A stretch of 8,058 nucleotides of DNA, from NCBI GenBank assembly GCA_946479125.1, contig CAMLET010000128.1, positions 1 to 8,058 of the forward strand, read 5' to 3'. The notes beneath the pieces were generated by a model. That model did no database searches and was not told where the DNA came from. It was given only the letters and a program-made list of their open reading frames with translations. The position numbers and the translations under genes are program-made. Within the stretch, counting starts at the first letter, position 1, and every line of letters begins with the position of its first letter. Shown here one piece after another: positions 1 to 6,206 of this stretch. The stretch comes from an uncultured Flavobacteriales bacterium. GTDB lineage: Bacteria > Bacteroidota > Bacteroidia > Flavobacteriales > Crocinitomicaceae.

Positions 1-1
1 T

Positions 2-583
2 CGTTACGACAAAGACGGCGAACAACATTACGATATCATTTCAGCTTTCATTAAGTCGATGCGGGGTAGCGATCCTGACGGAGCTGTTTACTGGTTAGCA
101 CGAATGATTGAAGGTGGTGAAGATCCGAAATTCATCGCACGACGAATGTTGATTCTGGCAGCTGAGGACATTGGTTTAGCCAATCCAACAGCATTGATTA
201 TGGCTAACACTACTTTTCAGTCTATTCAAATGATTGGCTGGCCGGAAGCACGAATTATTCTTTCGGAATGCGCTATTTATTTGGCAACTTCACCAAAAGG
301 AAATGCTGCATATTTAGCAATTGATGAAGCTTTAGCTGAAGTTCGTCGTTCTACGAACCTTGAAGTTCCACTTCATTTAAGAAATTCACCTACAAAACTG
401 ATGAAAGACCTGGGTTATGGCGCAGAATACAAATATGCTCATGATCATCCCGGAAACTTTGTGGCACAACAATATTTACCTGATCTACTGAAGAATAAAT
501 CGTTCTTTCATCCTGGAAGTTCAAAACGTGAACAGGAAATTGCTGAACAAATTGCCTCTCGTTGGCCAAATAAGAAACAATGA
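2..583 (+). CDS. rarA: Replication-associated recombination protein A (RarA/MgsA), 3' part
   Basis: This is the C-terminal 193 codons of a RarA/MgsA/WRNIP1-type AAA+ ATPase of about 420-430 residues. The frame is open from base 2, so the gene continues past the left edge and the Walker A and B motifs are outside the window. The visible part starts with YDKDGEQHYD and then GSDPDGAVYWLARM, the signature at the junction to the C-terminal helical tetramerisation domain. It continues through ARRMLILAAEDIGLANP, then VPLHLRNSPTKLMKDLGYG and YKYAHDHPGNFVAQQYLP, all characteristic of the family. RarA is a clamp-loader-like cytosolic protein that acts at stalled replication forks and single-strand gaps. 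The stop codon overlaps the start of the next gene as ATGA (580-583), so the two are probably co-transcribed and translationally coupled. An in-frame ATG at 59 is internal, because conserved residues precede it. Family assignment is very secure. Confidence 0.96.
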   Translation, partial: RYDKDGEQHYDIISAFIKSMRGSDPDGAVYWLARMIEGGEDPKFIARRMLILAAEDIGLANPTALIMANTTFQSIQMIGWPEARIILSECAIYLATSPKGNAAYLAIDEALAEVRRSTNLEVPLHLRNSPTKLMKDLGYGAEYKYAHDHPGNFVAQQYLPDLLKNKSFFHPGSSKREQEIAEQIASRWPNKKQ

Positions 584-1506
584 GTCAGGTAGTTTATTAT
601 TTGTTTATTTATCCGCTTTCTAAGCTTCCGCTTTGGCTCACTTATCGTATTTCTGATTTCTTCTATTTCCTTTTGATTACGGTACTTCCCTATCGGAAAA
701 AGGTCATTACAGACAATCTCACAAAGTGTTTTCCTGAGAAAAAACCGAATGAAATTGCTGCTTTGAGAAGAAAATTCTATCGTACTTTCTCTGACATGAT
801 GATAGAAGGAATCAAAAATCTCGGAATATCTCAAAAAGAACTGGAGAAACGGTTTAAGATCGAGAATCCGGAATTGATGCAGAGCCTCTACAATCAAGGA
901 AAGAGCGTAATTCTTGTTTCGGGACATTACAACAACTGGGAATGGATGATCACCGGACAAAATTTGTTCTTCCCGCATCAGGCCGTTGGAATTGGAATGC
1001 CCCTTTCAAGCGGATTTTGGGATAAAAAGATCAATACACTTCGTCAACGCTTCGGGATGCATGTCATTCATTCAAAAATCGTGAAACAAACGTTCGAGGA
1101 TTACGAAAACAAGAATGAAAAAATTGCAACATTAGTTCTTTCAGATCAAAGTCCGGGAGATTCACTAAAATCATACTGGACAACGTTTTTAGGTCGACCA
1201 ACGGCAATTGCTTTTGGTGCAGAACAATTAGCGAACTCATATGACCATGCAGTTGTATTCTACCTTCCAAAAAAGATTAAGCGTGGGCATTATTCCTGCA
1301 AACTGGAACTGATTACAGATTCACCAAGAACATTGGATTGGGGAGTAATTACCGAGAAACACGTTGAATTACTCGAAGAAGGAATTCGAAACAATCCTGC
1401 TGGCTGGTTATGGAGTCATAAACGCTGGAAAAGAGATCTTCCTGAGAACTTAGAAACGCTTAAACAAGAGCAGCATGAGAAATTTAATCGCATTTATCGC
1501 AGTTAG
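580..1506 (+). CDS. LpxL/HtrB-type lysophospholipid acyltransferase family protein
   Basis: A 308-residue protein of the lipid A biosynthesis acyltransferase family (LpxL/HtrB/LpxM, LPLAT superfamily). A hydrophobic N-terminal stretch at about residues 8-37 would anchor it in the inner membrane. The catalytic H-x4-E motif is in SGHYNNWEW (H116, E121). Other family signatures are the SDQSPG block at 188-193, TTFLGRPTAIAFGAE at about 201-215, and NPAGWLWSHKRWK at 272-284. Length is normal for the family. Such enzymes transfer an acyl chain to a lipid acceptor, classically the secondary acylation of lipid A; Bacteroidota often carry several paralogues, some probably acting on other lipids, so the exact substrate is not assigned. 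The ATG at 580 overlaps the rarA stop by 4 nt, which supports this start and coupling to rarA. Its 3' end overlaps the next gene by 32 nt. Confidence 0.9.
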   Translation: MSQVVYYLFIYPLSKLPLWLTYRISDFFYFLLITVLPYRKKVITDNLTKCFPEKKPNEIAALRRKFYRTFSDMMIEGIKNLGISQKELEKRFKIENPELMQSLYNQGKSVILVSGHYNNWEWMITGQNLFFPHQAVGIGMPLSSGFWDKKINTLRQRFGMHVIHSKIVKQTFEDYENKNEKIATLVLSDQSPGDSLKSYWTTFLGRPTAIAFGAEQLANSYDHAVVFYLPKKIKRGHYSCKLELITDSPRTLDWGVITEKHVELLEEGIRNNPAGWLWSHKRWKRDLPENLETLKQEQHEKFNRIYRS

Positions 1507-2515
1507 CTTGATAAGTCTGAACTTGTCAGCACAAGATATTTTTAAATCAAGAGATACGCTACATTTTAGCGAAGAAGGGTATTCTCGAGCAATTGCTTTA
1601 CAGAAGAACAAATTGATCATCGGAACTTCGAAATCGGGAGTTTTATCTTACAACTTAAAGAATAACACAGTTGAAACGCTTATTCCATATGAAGTTGGCG
1701 GTGAATTCAGAGATGTTATTGTTGACGGGAAAAGGGTTTACACCTGCTTAAGTGGCGATTCTGGTGTTGTTTACAGAATAACCAAAAATGAGGTTTGGGA
1801 ACTTTTCAGGGATAATAGTTTTATTGACGATATCGTTCAAAAAACCAATGGAGAACTAATTTTACTTAGCGATCCTATTGGCGGAGAGTTAACAATCAAA
1901 GTGATCGGTGCGCGAAAAGAATATGACGATTATGTCTATACATATGGACCGTTTCAAACCGCCAATGGCGAAGCTTATTACGCTGCAAGTGGAACAACAG
2001 CACAATTGATCGGAGGAGTGTATTACTATGTTTCAGGTGGTCCAAACAACGCTACATTTTATCGAACAAGTACTTTCGAATACCATACGCAGATTCAAAC
2101 AGAACTTCCAATGCCGAAAGCTGAAGGAGCCGGACCATTTTCCATTTGCATGTTTGATAAAATGAACGGGGTAATTGTTGGTGGAAACTACACCAAGCCA
2201 AATGCTTCCGATTCTACTTCGGTTTACACTACAGATGGTGGAAAAACCTGGTCGGTTTCAGAAACACCAACTCACGGTTATAGATCCTGCGTTACAGCCT
2301 GCCTGAATGCTTCAAGCAGACAGGGAACTCCAAACAGCTTATTTGCTTGCGGAACGAATGGAATTGATTATTCTACCGATGGCGGAAAAACGTGGACTTG
2401 GGTTGAAAAAGGAAATTATTGCGCTTTGTTATTGGTTGGAGATGTGTTGTATGCTACAACAAATAAAGGGTATGTCATCAGATTCAAACTAAATAAAACA
2501 AGTAAGGGCGAATAA
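1475..2515 (+). CDS. Secreted BNR/Asp-box beta-propeller protein
   Basis: A 346-residue exported protein of unknown function. The N-terminus (MRNLIAFIAVSLISLNLSAQ, then D) is a typical signal peptide with probable cleavage after SAQ, which strongly supports the ATG at 1475 although it lies 32 nt inside the acyltransferase gene. Two Asp-box motifs are visible, TTDGGKTW at 252-259 and STDGGKTW at 300-307, each in a blade-like context as in Ycf48-like/BNR/sialidase-type propellers. The rest is beta-rich with repeated short strands such as KLIIGTSKSGVLSYNL and DVLYATTNKGYVIRF. There are no sialidase catalytic residues that I can recognise, so an enzyme activity should not be assumed. Proteins like this in Bacteroidota are often automatically labelled oxidoreductase or photosystem assembly-like; neither label is supported here. 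It is probably co-transcribed with rarA and the acyltransferase. Fold is confident, function unknown. Confidence 0.82.
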   Translation: MRNLIAFIAVSLISLNLSAQDIFKSRDTLHFSEEGYSRAIALQKNKLIIGTSKSGVLSYNLKNNTVETLIPYEVGGEFRDVIVDGKRVYTCLSGDSGVVYRITKNEVWELFRDNSFIDDIVQKTNGELILLSDPIGGELTIKVIGARKEYDDYVYTYGPFQTANGEAYYAASGTTAQLIGGVYYYVSGGPNNATFYRTSTFEYHTQIQTELPMPKAEGAGPFSICMFDKMNGVIVGGNYTKPNASDSTSVYTTDGGKTWSVSETPTHGYRSCVTACLNASSRQGTPNSLFACGTNGIDYSTDGGKTWTWVEKGNYCALLLVGDVLYATTNKGYVIRFKLNKTSKGE

Positions 2516-2530
2516 TGATTCGCCCTTACT
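2501..2530. terminator. Perfect 13-bp hairpin between convergent genes
   Basis: AGTAAGGGCGAAT (2501-2513) pairs perfectly with ATTCGCCCTTACT (2518-2530) around a 4-nt loop AATG. The left arm lies in the last codons of the propeller gene and includes the first base of its TAA stop. On the minus strand the hairpin is followed by TGTTTTATTT, a usable U-rich tract, so it would end transcription from the thioredoxin gene well. On the + strand the following ACCAATGTTTTATATC is only moderately U-rich. A bidirectional terminator is the likeliest role. Confidence 0.75.
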
Positions 2531-2551
2531 ACCAATGTTTTATATCATATA

Positions 2552-3001
2552 TCACATACCATTCGCTACCTGAATCAACTTCTCTTTCGATTGTTTACCA
2601 ACCAATTTCTTGATCAATTTTCCATTTTCATCGAGGAAAAGAAGTGTTGGATATGCTGTTACTTTGTAATTCGAGCTGATCAATGAACCATCGGCATCAT
2701 TTTCAGCATCCATTTTTACATTCACGAACTTACTGTTGAAAAGCTTTCCTAATTCACCATCAGTGAACGTAGTTTTCGCCATTTCTTTACATGGTCCACA
2801 CCAGGTTGTGTAAACATCAATGAAAATTTTCTTTTTCTTTTTCTTTGCTTCTGCTTTCGCTTTCTCAAGAGTAATGCTGCTAAAGCTAATTCCACCGGTT
2901 ACTTTCGAAGTTACGGATGTCAGTTTTGCATTTGATGAGAAAGAAGACAATCCCCAAAAACTCGTTGCTGCAACTACCGATAATATGATAAGGTATTTCA
3001 T
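2552..3001 (-). CDS. Exported thioredoxin-family protein (CGPC motif)
   Basis: A 149-residue thioredoxin-fold protein (thioredoxin_7-like). An N-terminal hydrophobic stretch, KYLIILSVVAATSFWGL, is a signal peptide or anchor, so the protein probably works in the periplasm. The active site is TTWCGPCKEM with C68 and C71; the cis-proline that faces it is P118 in TAYPTLLF. The segment DENGKLIKKLVGKQSKEKLIQ is the usual last strand and helix. A very basic stretch EAKKKKKKIFIDV (51-63) precedes the active site; a lysine-rich lead-in to IFIDV is common in Bacteroidota members of this family. The likely role is thiol-disulfide reduction or exchange, with an unknown partner. It stands alone, converging on the propeller gene and diverging from the MenE-like gene. 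The ATG at 3001 is the only sensible start because it provides the signal sequence. Confidence 0.88.
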   Translation of the reverse strand: MKYLIILSVVAATSFWGLSSFSSNAKLTSVTSKVTGGISFSSITLEKAKAEAKKKKKKIFIDVYTTWCGPCKEMAKTTFTDGELGKLFNSKFVNVKMDAENDADGSLISSNYKVTAYPTLLFLDENGKLIKKLVGKQSKEKLIQVANGM

Positions 3002-3024
3002 TCTACTTTATTTTAATGTCTAAA

Positions 3025-3055
3025 TTTATCGATAATTTTCTTACCGATACGCTTG
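3025..3055 (+). promoter_or_regulatory. Possible promoter for the MenE-like/J-domain operon
   Basis: TTTA (3025-3028), 19 nt, then TACGCTTG (3048-3055) matches the Bacteroidota pattern TTTG-N19-TAnnTTTG with one mismatch in each box but the exact spacing. It would start RNA shortly before the ATG at 3072. The 70-bp gap is divergent, and I found no equally good promoter for the thioredoxin gene on the other strand; TAAATTTA at 3021-3028 is a palindromic -7-like box but lacks an upstream TTTG. Confidence 0.38.
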
Positions 3056-3071
3056 TTTTGCGTTTGCCGGG

Positions 3072-4103
3072 ATGAGCAAAAACAATTACCGTTCCACAAT
3101 GAGTTTTCAAGTGTTCTTCCATAATTGTAGCGAACAACTTCAAAATGAAGTAAATGCCGCTATAACGAATTTTCAGGAAGAAAACTTTGAGTTAAACATC
3201 AAGAGCTCAGGCTCTACCGGGCTTCCAAAGGAGATCACACATTCAAAAAAGGATATTGTCAACTCCGTAAATCGGACGAATCAATTCTTCAATTTGAATG
3301 CGGATTCAAAGATACTTTGTCCACTTGCGATTCACACAATTGGTGCAAGAATGTCACTTTTCAGAGCTTTGACTGGAAATTACGAGATTCATTTTACAGA
3401 AGCTTCCCGCAATTTCGCAAGCGCTCTTCCCTCTTTCTTAAAATTCGATCTGGTTTCACTAGCAGTGATTCAATTTGCGGATCTACTTGAAAACCATGAA
3501 ACTGAGTTAGCTCGATTTGAAAACATTTTATTAGGTGGATCAGCCATTCCTTCCCATCTGGAAGAGAAAAGTGTTCAACTCCGAATCAATGCTTTCATTG
3601 GTTTTGGAATGACGGAAACCTTGTCGCACATTGCTCTTCGGAAACTGGGAAATGAACATTATCATTGTTTAGGAGGAATAACTGTCAACTCTTCGGACAA
3701 TGGAATGAGTATTCAGTTAAATGATAAAACAATTACTTCAACAGATATAATTGAAACAACTGATAATAAGTTATTTAAATGGATTGGAAGAAATGATTTT
3801 GTAATCAACAGCGGCGGAATAAAGATCGTTCCTGAACTGATAGAAAATGCAGTTGCTTCAAGGTTCAATCTGAAAATTGTGCTGATTGGGATTCCTGATG
3901 TTACTTATGGCGAAAAATCGATTCTGGTAAGTGAAATTACTATTGATGAACAACTGAAAAACGAGATCAAACAATTTATTGAAGCGAATTTTAGCAAATA
4001 TCATGTTCCAAAAGCATTTTTAGAGCACGAATTCAGCTATATAAACGGATTAAAATTGGACCGATTGAGTTTGATAAAAAGCGTAAAAGCGTTGTATGAA
4101 TAA
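3072..4103 (+). CDS. Short AMP-forming acyl-CoA ligase, probably MenE-like (o-succinylbenzoate-CoA ligase)
   Basis: A 343-residue member of the ANL (acyl-CoA synthetase) superfamily. The ATP-binding P-loop is SSGSTGLPKE at 45-54. GFGMTET (177-183) is the adenine/substrate motif. D225 in STDIIE corresponds to the ribose-binding aspartate. The hinge region is WIGRNDFVINSGGIKI (R240, D242), followed by IGIPDVTYGE. The C-terminal NGLKLDR (325-331) supplies the catalytic lysine K328. The protein starts just upstream of the P-loop and so lacks most of the N-terminal subdomain of the usual 450-550-residue enzymes; short MenE-like ligases of this size occur in Bacteroidota. MenE activates o-succinylbenzoate in menaquinone synthesis. 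No other men gene is in view, so the substrate is inferred from family resemblance only. ATG 3102 is an alternative start. It overlaps the next gene by 8 nt. Confidence 0.72.
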   Translation: MSKNNYRSTMSFQVFFHNCSEQLQNEVNAAITNFQEENFELNIKSSGSTGLPKEITHSKKDIVNSVNRTNQFFNLNADSKILCPLAIHTIGARMSLFRALTGNYEIHFTEASRNFASALPSFLKFDLVSLAVIQFADLLENHETELARFENILLGGSAIPSHLEEKSVQLRINAFIGFGMTETLSHIALRKLGNEHYHCLGGITVNSSDNGMSIQLNDKTITSTDIIETTDNKLFKWIGRNDFVINSGGIKIVPELIENAVASRFNLKIVLIGIPDVTYGEKSILVSEITIDEQLKNEIKQFIEANFSKYHVPKAFLEHEFSYINGLKLDRLSLIKSVKALYE

Positions 4104-4953
4104 GTCGCAGGCCTATAAAATATTAGGATTAACGTCAGACGCTACAGAGCAGGACATCCGGAAACGCTACAAGAAGTTGGCGATGAAAGTGCATCCCGAC
4201 ATCAATCCAAATCCTTCTGCACACGAAGAATTCATTCGATTGAGTTTGGCTGTTGAATGTTTATTCAGACCAGATCCTGAACCAACAACTCAGCGCAGAA
4301 CTTCACGTGCGTATCAAAAAACAGACGACGACATTGATACGCTAAAAGCTAGAATGGATGAGGCTAAAGCACGTTTTGAAGATCAGAAAAAGAAGAATTT
4401 AGAAGAAAATCAACGTTATTTTGCAAGTTTACTTTCCGGAAAACGTTGGAAAATCTACAGAGCCGTTATGTGGGTTGGAATTCTACTTGCAACATGCATT
4501 TCACTGGATGATTTTCTACCGCATCACTTCGAAGAAGATACATTGGAAGGTTATTCCGGAGTCGGTCACACCGGAATCAAAGAGCACAAGATCTACATGG
4601 TTTATCTGGAGAATACCGGAAATTATTTCGCAGAATCAAATGCCGCAACATGGACTTACTCCTATCCTGAAGTTTTGGTGGAAAAATCGTGGCTATTGCA
4701 TTGTCCAATGAGCTTTTACTCGACAGACGATTTCTCAACAAGCAGAACCGGTTTCGATTTCGACATATTGAGCATTCGCTGGTATTTGGTAGCATTGCTC
4801 CTTGTCCCGTTATTTCCTTATTTCCGAAGAAGAATGAATGTCCAATTTGCATTCATGTATCAATTCTCGTTTTGGTTTGTGGGAATTGTGGAATTGTATC
4901 TTTTATTGGGACATTTGAGGATAGTTCACGTTTTAAGCTTAGGATTCATTTAG
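4096..4953 (+). CDS. Membrane-anchored J-domain protein with unrecognised C-terminal region
   Basis: A 285-residue protein with an N-terminal DnaJ domain (about residues 3-60): SQAYKILGLTSDATEQDIRKRY, then KKLAMKVHPDINPNP with the HPD triad at 33-35 that stimulates DnaK-type Hsp70 ATPase. A charged, probably coiled-coil stretch follows at about 76-110. Three likely membrane helices are at about 121-137, 229-243 and 252-271, with a loop of roughly 90 residues between the first two that should be periplasmic if the J domain is cytosolic. There is no Gly/Phe-rich region and no CxxCxGxG zinc motif, so this is a specialised (class C) co-chaperone rather than the housekeeping DnaJ. I do not recognise the part after the coil. 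The ATG at 4096 overlaps the end of the MenE-like gene by 8 nt, indicating coupled translation, but a functional link is not obvious. The quoted J-domain motif is split only for length. Confidence 0.85.
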   Translation: MNKSQAYKILGLTSDATEQDIRKRYKKLAMKVHPDINPNPSAHEEFIRLSLAVECLFRPDPEPTTQRRTSRAYQKTDDDIDTLKARMDEAKARFEDQKKKNLEENQRYFASLLSGKRWKIYRAVMWVGILLATCISLDDFLPHHFEEDTLEGYSGVGHTGIKEHKIYMVYLENTGNYFAESNAATWTYSYPEVLVEKSWLLHCPMSFYSTDDFSTSRTGFDFDILSIRWYLVALLLVPLFPYFRRRMNVQFAFMYQFSFWFVGIVELYLLLGHLRIVHVLSLGFI

Positions 4954-4979
4954 GTTAACCTCGACTCCGCTCGGTAACC
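4953..4979. repeat. Hairpin-forming repeat-like motif after the J-domain gene
   Basis: GGTTAACC (4953-4960) can pair, with one bulged A, with GGTAACC (4973-4979) across TCGACTCCGCTC. The block TCGACTCCGCTCGGTAACC (4961-4979) matches a second block in this window at 6871-6889 in 15 of 19 positions, which suggests a dispersed palindromic repeat. It begins on the last base of the J-domain gene stop codon and could also assist termination on the + strand. Confidence 0.5.
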
Positions 4980-5006
4980 TTAGCAATAACCATCTAGAAA
5001 TATTTC

Positions 5007-5051
5007 AAACAAAGGACATCGAGTCCGCCGCGGCGGAAGATGCCTTTGTTT
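5007..5051. terminator. Long GC-cored hairpin between convergent J-domain gene and smpB
   Basis: AAACAAAGGACATC (5007-5020) pairs with GATGCCTTTGTTT (5039-5051) with a single bulged A. Between the arms lies a perfect 12-bp palindrome CCGCCGCGGCGG (5025-5036). The right arm overlaps two bases of the smpB stop codon (5050-5052). The A/T-rich ends of the arms place a T-run at the 3' side of the stem on either strand, so it is well built as a bidirectional intrinsic terminator. The GC core is unlike the surrounding AT-rich DNA and could also be a dispersed repeat. Confidence 0.68.
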
Positions 5052-5502
5052 AGCGTTTCAAAGCCCTATCCATTTCGCGCTTATCGTCTTTCTGCTTCAA
5101 ATCGTTGCGTTTATCGTGTAATTTCTTACCAACAGCACAGGCAATTTCCACTTTCAGCCAGCCTTTTTCGCTTAGAAATAGTTTCAGGGGAACAAGCGTA
5201 TTTCCTTTTACCTTAAGGTATTTCTCAATTTTATTGATTTCCTTTTTATTCAACAGTAGCTTTCTGTCTCCACGAGCCATATGATTGTAGAACGAACCAT
5301 TTTCGTATGGAGAAATGTGCATGTTACGAATGAAAACCTGTCCATTATCAAAAACGCCGTACGATTCTAAAATACTGGCTTTTCCGTTTCTGATACTCTT
5401 AATTTCGGTTCCACTAAGTACAATACCAGCAGTAAACACATCCTCAAGATGATACTCAAAGCGTGCGCGTTTATTTTTGATATTTACTTCGTTTTTTGAC
5501 AT
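5050..5502 (-). CDS. smpB: SsrA-binding protein SmpB
   Basis: A 150-residue SmpB, full length for the family. Diagnostic blocks are NKRARFEYHLEDVFTAGIVL, then SGTEIKSIRNGKASILESYG, IRNMHISPYENGSFYNH, RDRKLLL-like GDRKLLLNKKEI, and the C-terminal KGWLKVEIACAVGKKLHDKR followed by the basic helical tail ending DRALKR. SmpB binds tmRNA (ssrA) and brings it to stalled ribosomes for trans-translation; the basic tail enters the empty mRNA channel. The tmRNA gene itself is not visible in this window. The ATG at 5502 is 1 nt after the stop of the upstream membrane-protein gene, so the two are almost certainly on one transcript from the promoter near 6156-6185. The only mild oddity is histidine in KKLHDKR where many homologues have tyrosine. 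Confidence 0.97.
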   Translation of the reverse strand: MSKNEVNIKNKRARFEYHLEDVFTAGIVLSGTEIKSIRNGKASILESYGVFDNGQVFIRNMHISPYENGSFYNHMARGDRKLLLNKKEINKIEKYLKVKGNTLVPLKLFLSEKGWLKVEIACAVGKKLHDKRNDLKQKDDKREMDRALKR

Positions 5503-5503
5503 T

Positions 5504-6151
5504 CTATGCGAGTTTGAGTTCCTTCACTCCTTTTTTAATTGAAAAGTAGAAACATGATATTCCCGCCAAGATAAGCAAATGACTGATGTCATCTTTATTT
5601 AACCAAAGAAACGGACTCCATTTGAATAAAAACACAAAAGCAGAAGGCAGCATAACAACTACACCCAAAACCATATATTTCATTGAATCTAATCCGTTTT
5701 TTTTCAATTTCATTGCGTAAATGCCCGTAAAAAGGATATAAGAAACAATACTGTCAACGGCAACGAATAAGAATTTTTGTAAGGCAATTGCTGTGGTAAT
5801 TAGAATTAAACTTTTTATCCAAATAAAATGTATCCATGGGTTTTTGGAGTTGATTTCCTGATCGTAACTCAACATTGCACTACCAGAGAACAAGTTCACA
5901 ATAGTTATCAATACCCAACTCGGCATTTTGCCATAAATACCGAAATATTGGAAGAAAGTATGACCTAAAGCTCCAAGAATAGAAGAAATTCCAAGAATTA
6001 AATAAAAGGTTTTCCAGTATTTTTTTACGGACGGATTTGAACGTAAAGAACTGTATGCCCACAACGAAAAAATCCCTATCAGTCCATTTGTAATAAATGC
6101 CATTGGCTCTTGTAGATGCAAGCCAAATAAGTTGTAACTAATTATTTCCAC
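5504..6151 (-). CDS. Seven-helix integral membrane protein of unknown function
   Basis: A hydrophobic protein of about 215 residues with seven predicted membrane segments, at roughly 20-34, 48-66, 78-96, 107-123, 127-146, 157-176 and 189-205 numbered from the chosen GTG. It resembles Bacteroidota-restricted membrane proteins of unknown function (possibly DUF6962), but I cannot confirm the family. Polar residues at helix positions stand out: H64 in LGALGHTFFQYFG and D187, D188, S190, H191 in NKDDISHLLIL. The start is uncertain. The frame is open up to a TTG at 6193; GTG at 6151 is preferred because the -7 box at 6156-6163 would put the RNA start near it and the retained YNLFGLHLQEP segment looks like protein. 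ATG at 6103 is a further alternative, giving 199 residues. The stop is 1 nt before smpB, so it is the first gene of a two-gene transcript. Confidence 0.72.
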   Translation of the reverse strand: MEIISYNLFGLHLQEPMAFITNGLIGIFSLWAYSSLRSNPSVKKYWKTFYLILGISSILGALGHTFFQYFGIYGKMPSWVLITIVNLFSGSAMLSYDQEINSKNPWIHFIWIKSLILITTAIALQKFLFVAVDSIVSYILFTGIYAMKLKKNGLDSMKYMVLGVVVMLPSAFVFLFKWSPFLWLNKDDISHLLILAGISCFYFSIKKGVKELKLA

Positions 6152-6155
6152 GGTG

Positions 6156-6185
6156 CAAAAGTAATAAGTCTTTGAAATTCTCAAA
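6156..6185 (-). promoter_or_regulatory. Near-consensus Bacteroidota promoter for the membrane gene and smpB
   Basis: Read on the minus strand: TTTG (6185-6182), 18 nt, TACTTTTG (6163-6156). Both boxes match the Bacteroidota consensus TTTG / TAnnTTTG exactly and the spacing is 1 nt short of the usual 19. The -7 box ends 4 nt before the GTG at 6151, so RNA would start at or almost at that codon. This favours either a leaderless GTG start or use of ATG 6103. Confidence 0.62.
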
Positions 6186-6191
6186 AATTCC

Positions 6192-6206
6192 AAGTGTTAA
6201 ACACTT
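6192..6206. promoter_or_regulatory. Perfect 7-1-7 palindrome, candidate operator
   Basis: AAGTGTT-A-AACACTT is perfectly symmetrical. It ends on the first base of the recR -7 box (6206-6213) and lies just upstream of the -33 box of the leftward promoter. Position and symmetry fit a dimeric regulator site for recR, the membrane gene, or both. No regulator gene is nearby, so this remains inference. Confidence 0.42.

Noticed and set aside
508..978. Minus-strand open frame of 156 codons
   Set aside because: It lies opposite the clearly conserved rarA and acyltransferase genes and its translation shows no domain or plausible start context.
2824..2850. Purine/pyrimidine-biased tract that might cause programmed slippage in the thioredoxin gene
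   Set aside because: The run is interrupted by G every few bases (mixed AAA and AAG codons), the reading frame is intact through to the stop, and similar lysine stretches are normal for this family.
2820..3023. Plus-strand frame opening with a run of phenylalanines
   Set aside because: This is the complement of the lysine-rich stretch of the thioredoxin gene; the hydrophobic start is a by-product of AAA/AAG codons.
4421..4958. Several overlapping frames on both strands within the J-domain gene
   Set aside because: They are shadows of the 4096-4953 frame, which has the J domain, coherent membrane helices and a coupled start.
6152..6193. TTG at 6193 as the start of the membrane protein
   Set aside because: The extra residues would span the near-consensus promoter, TTG is a weak start, and GTG 6151 keeps the plausible N-terminus.
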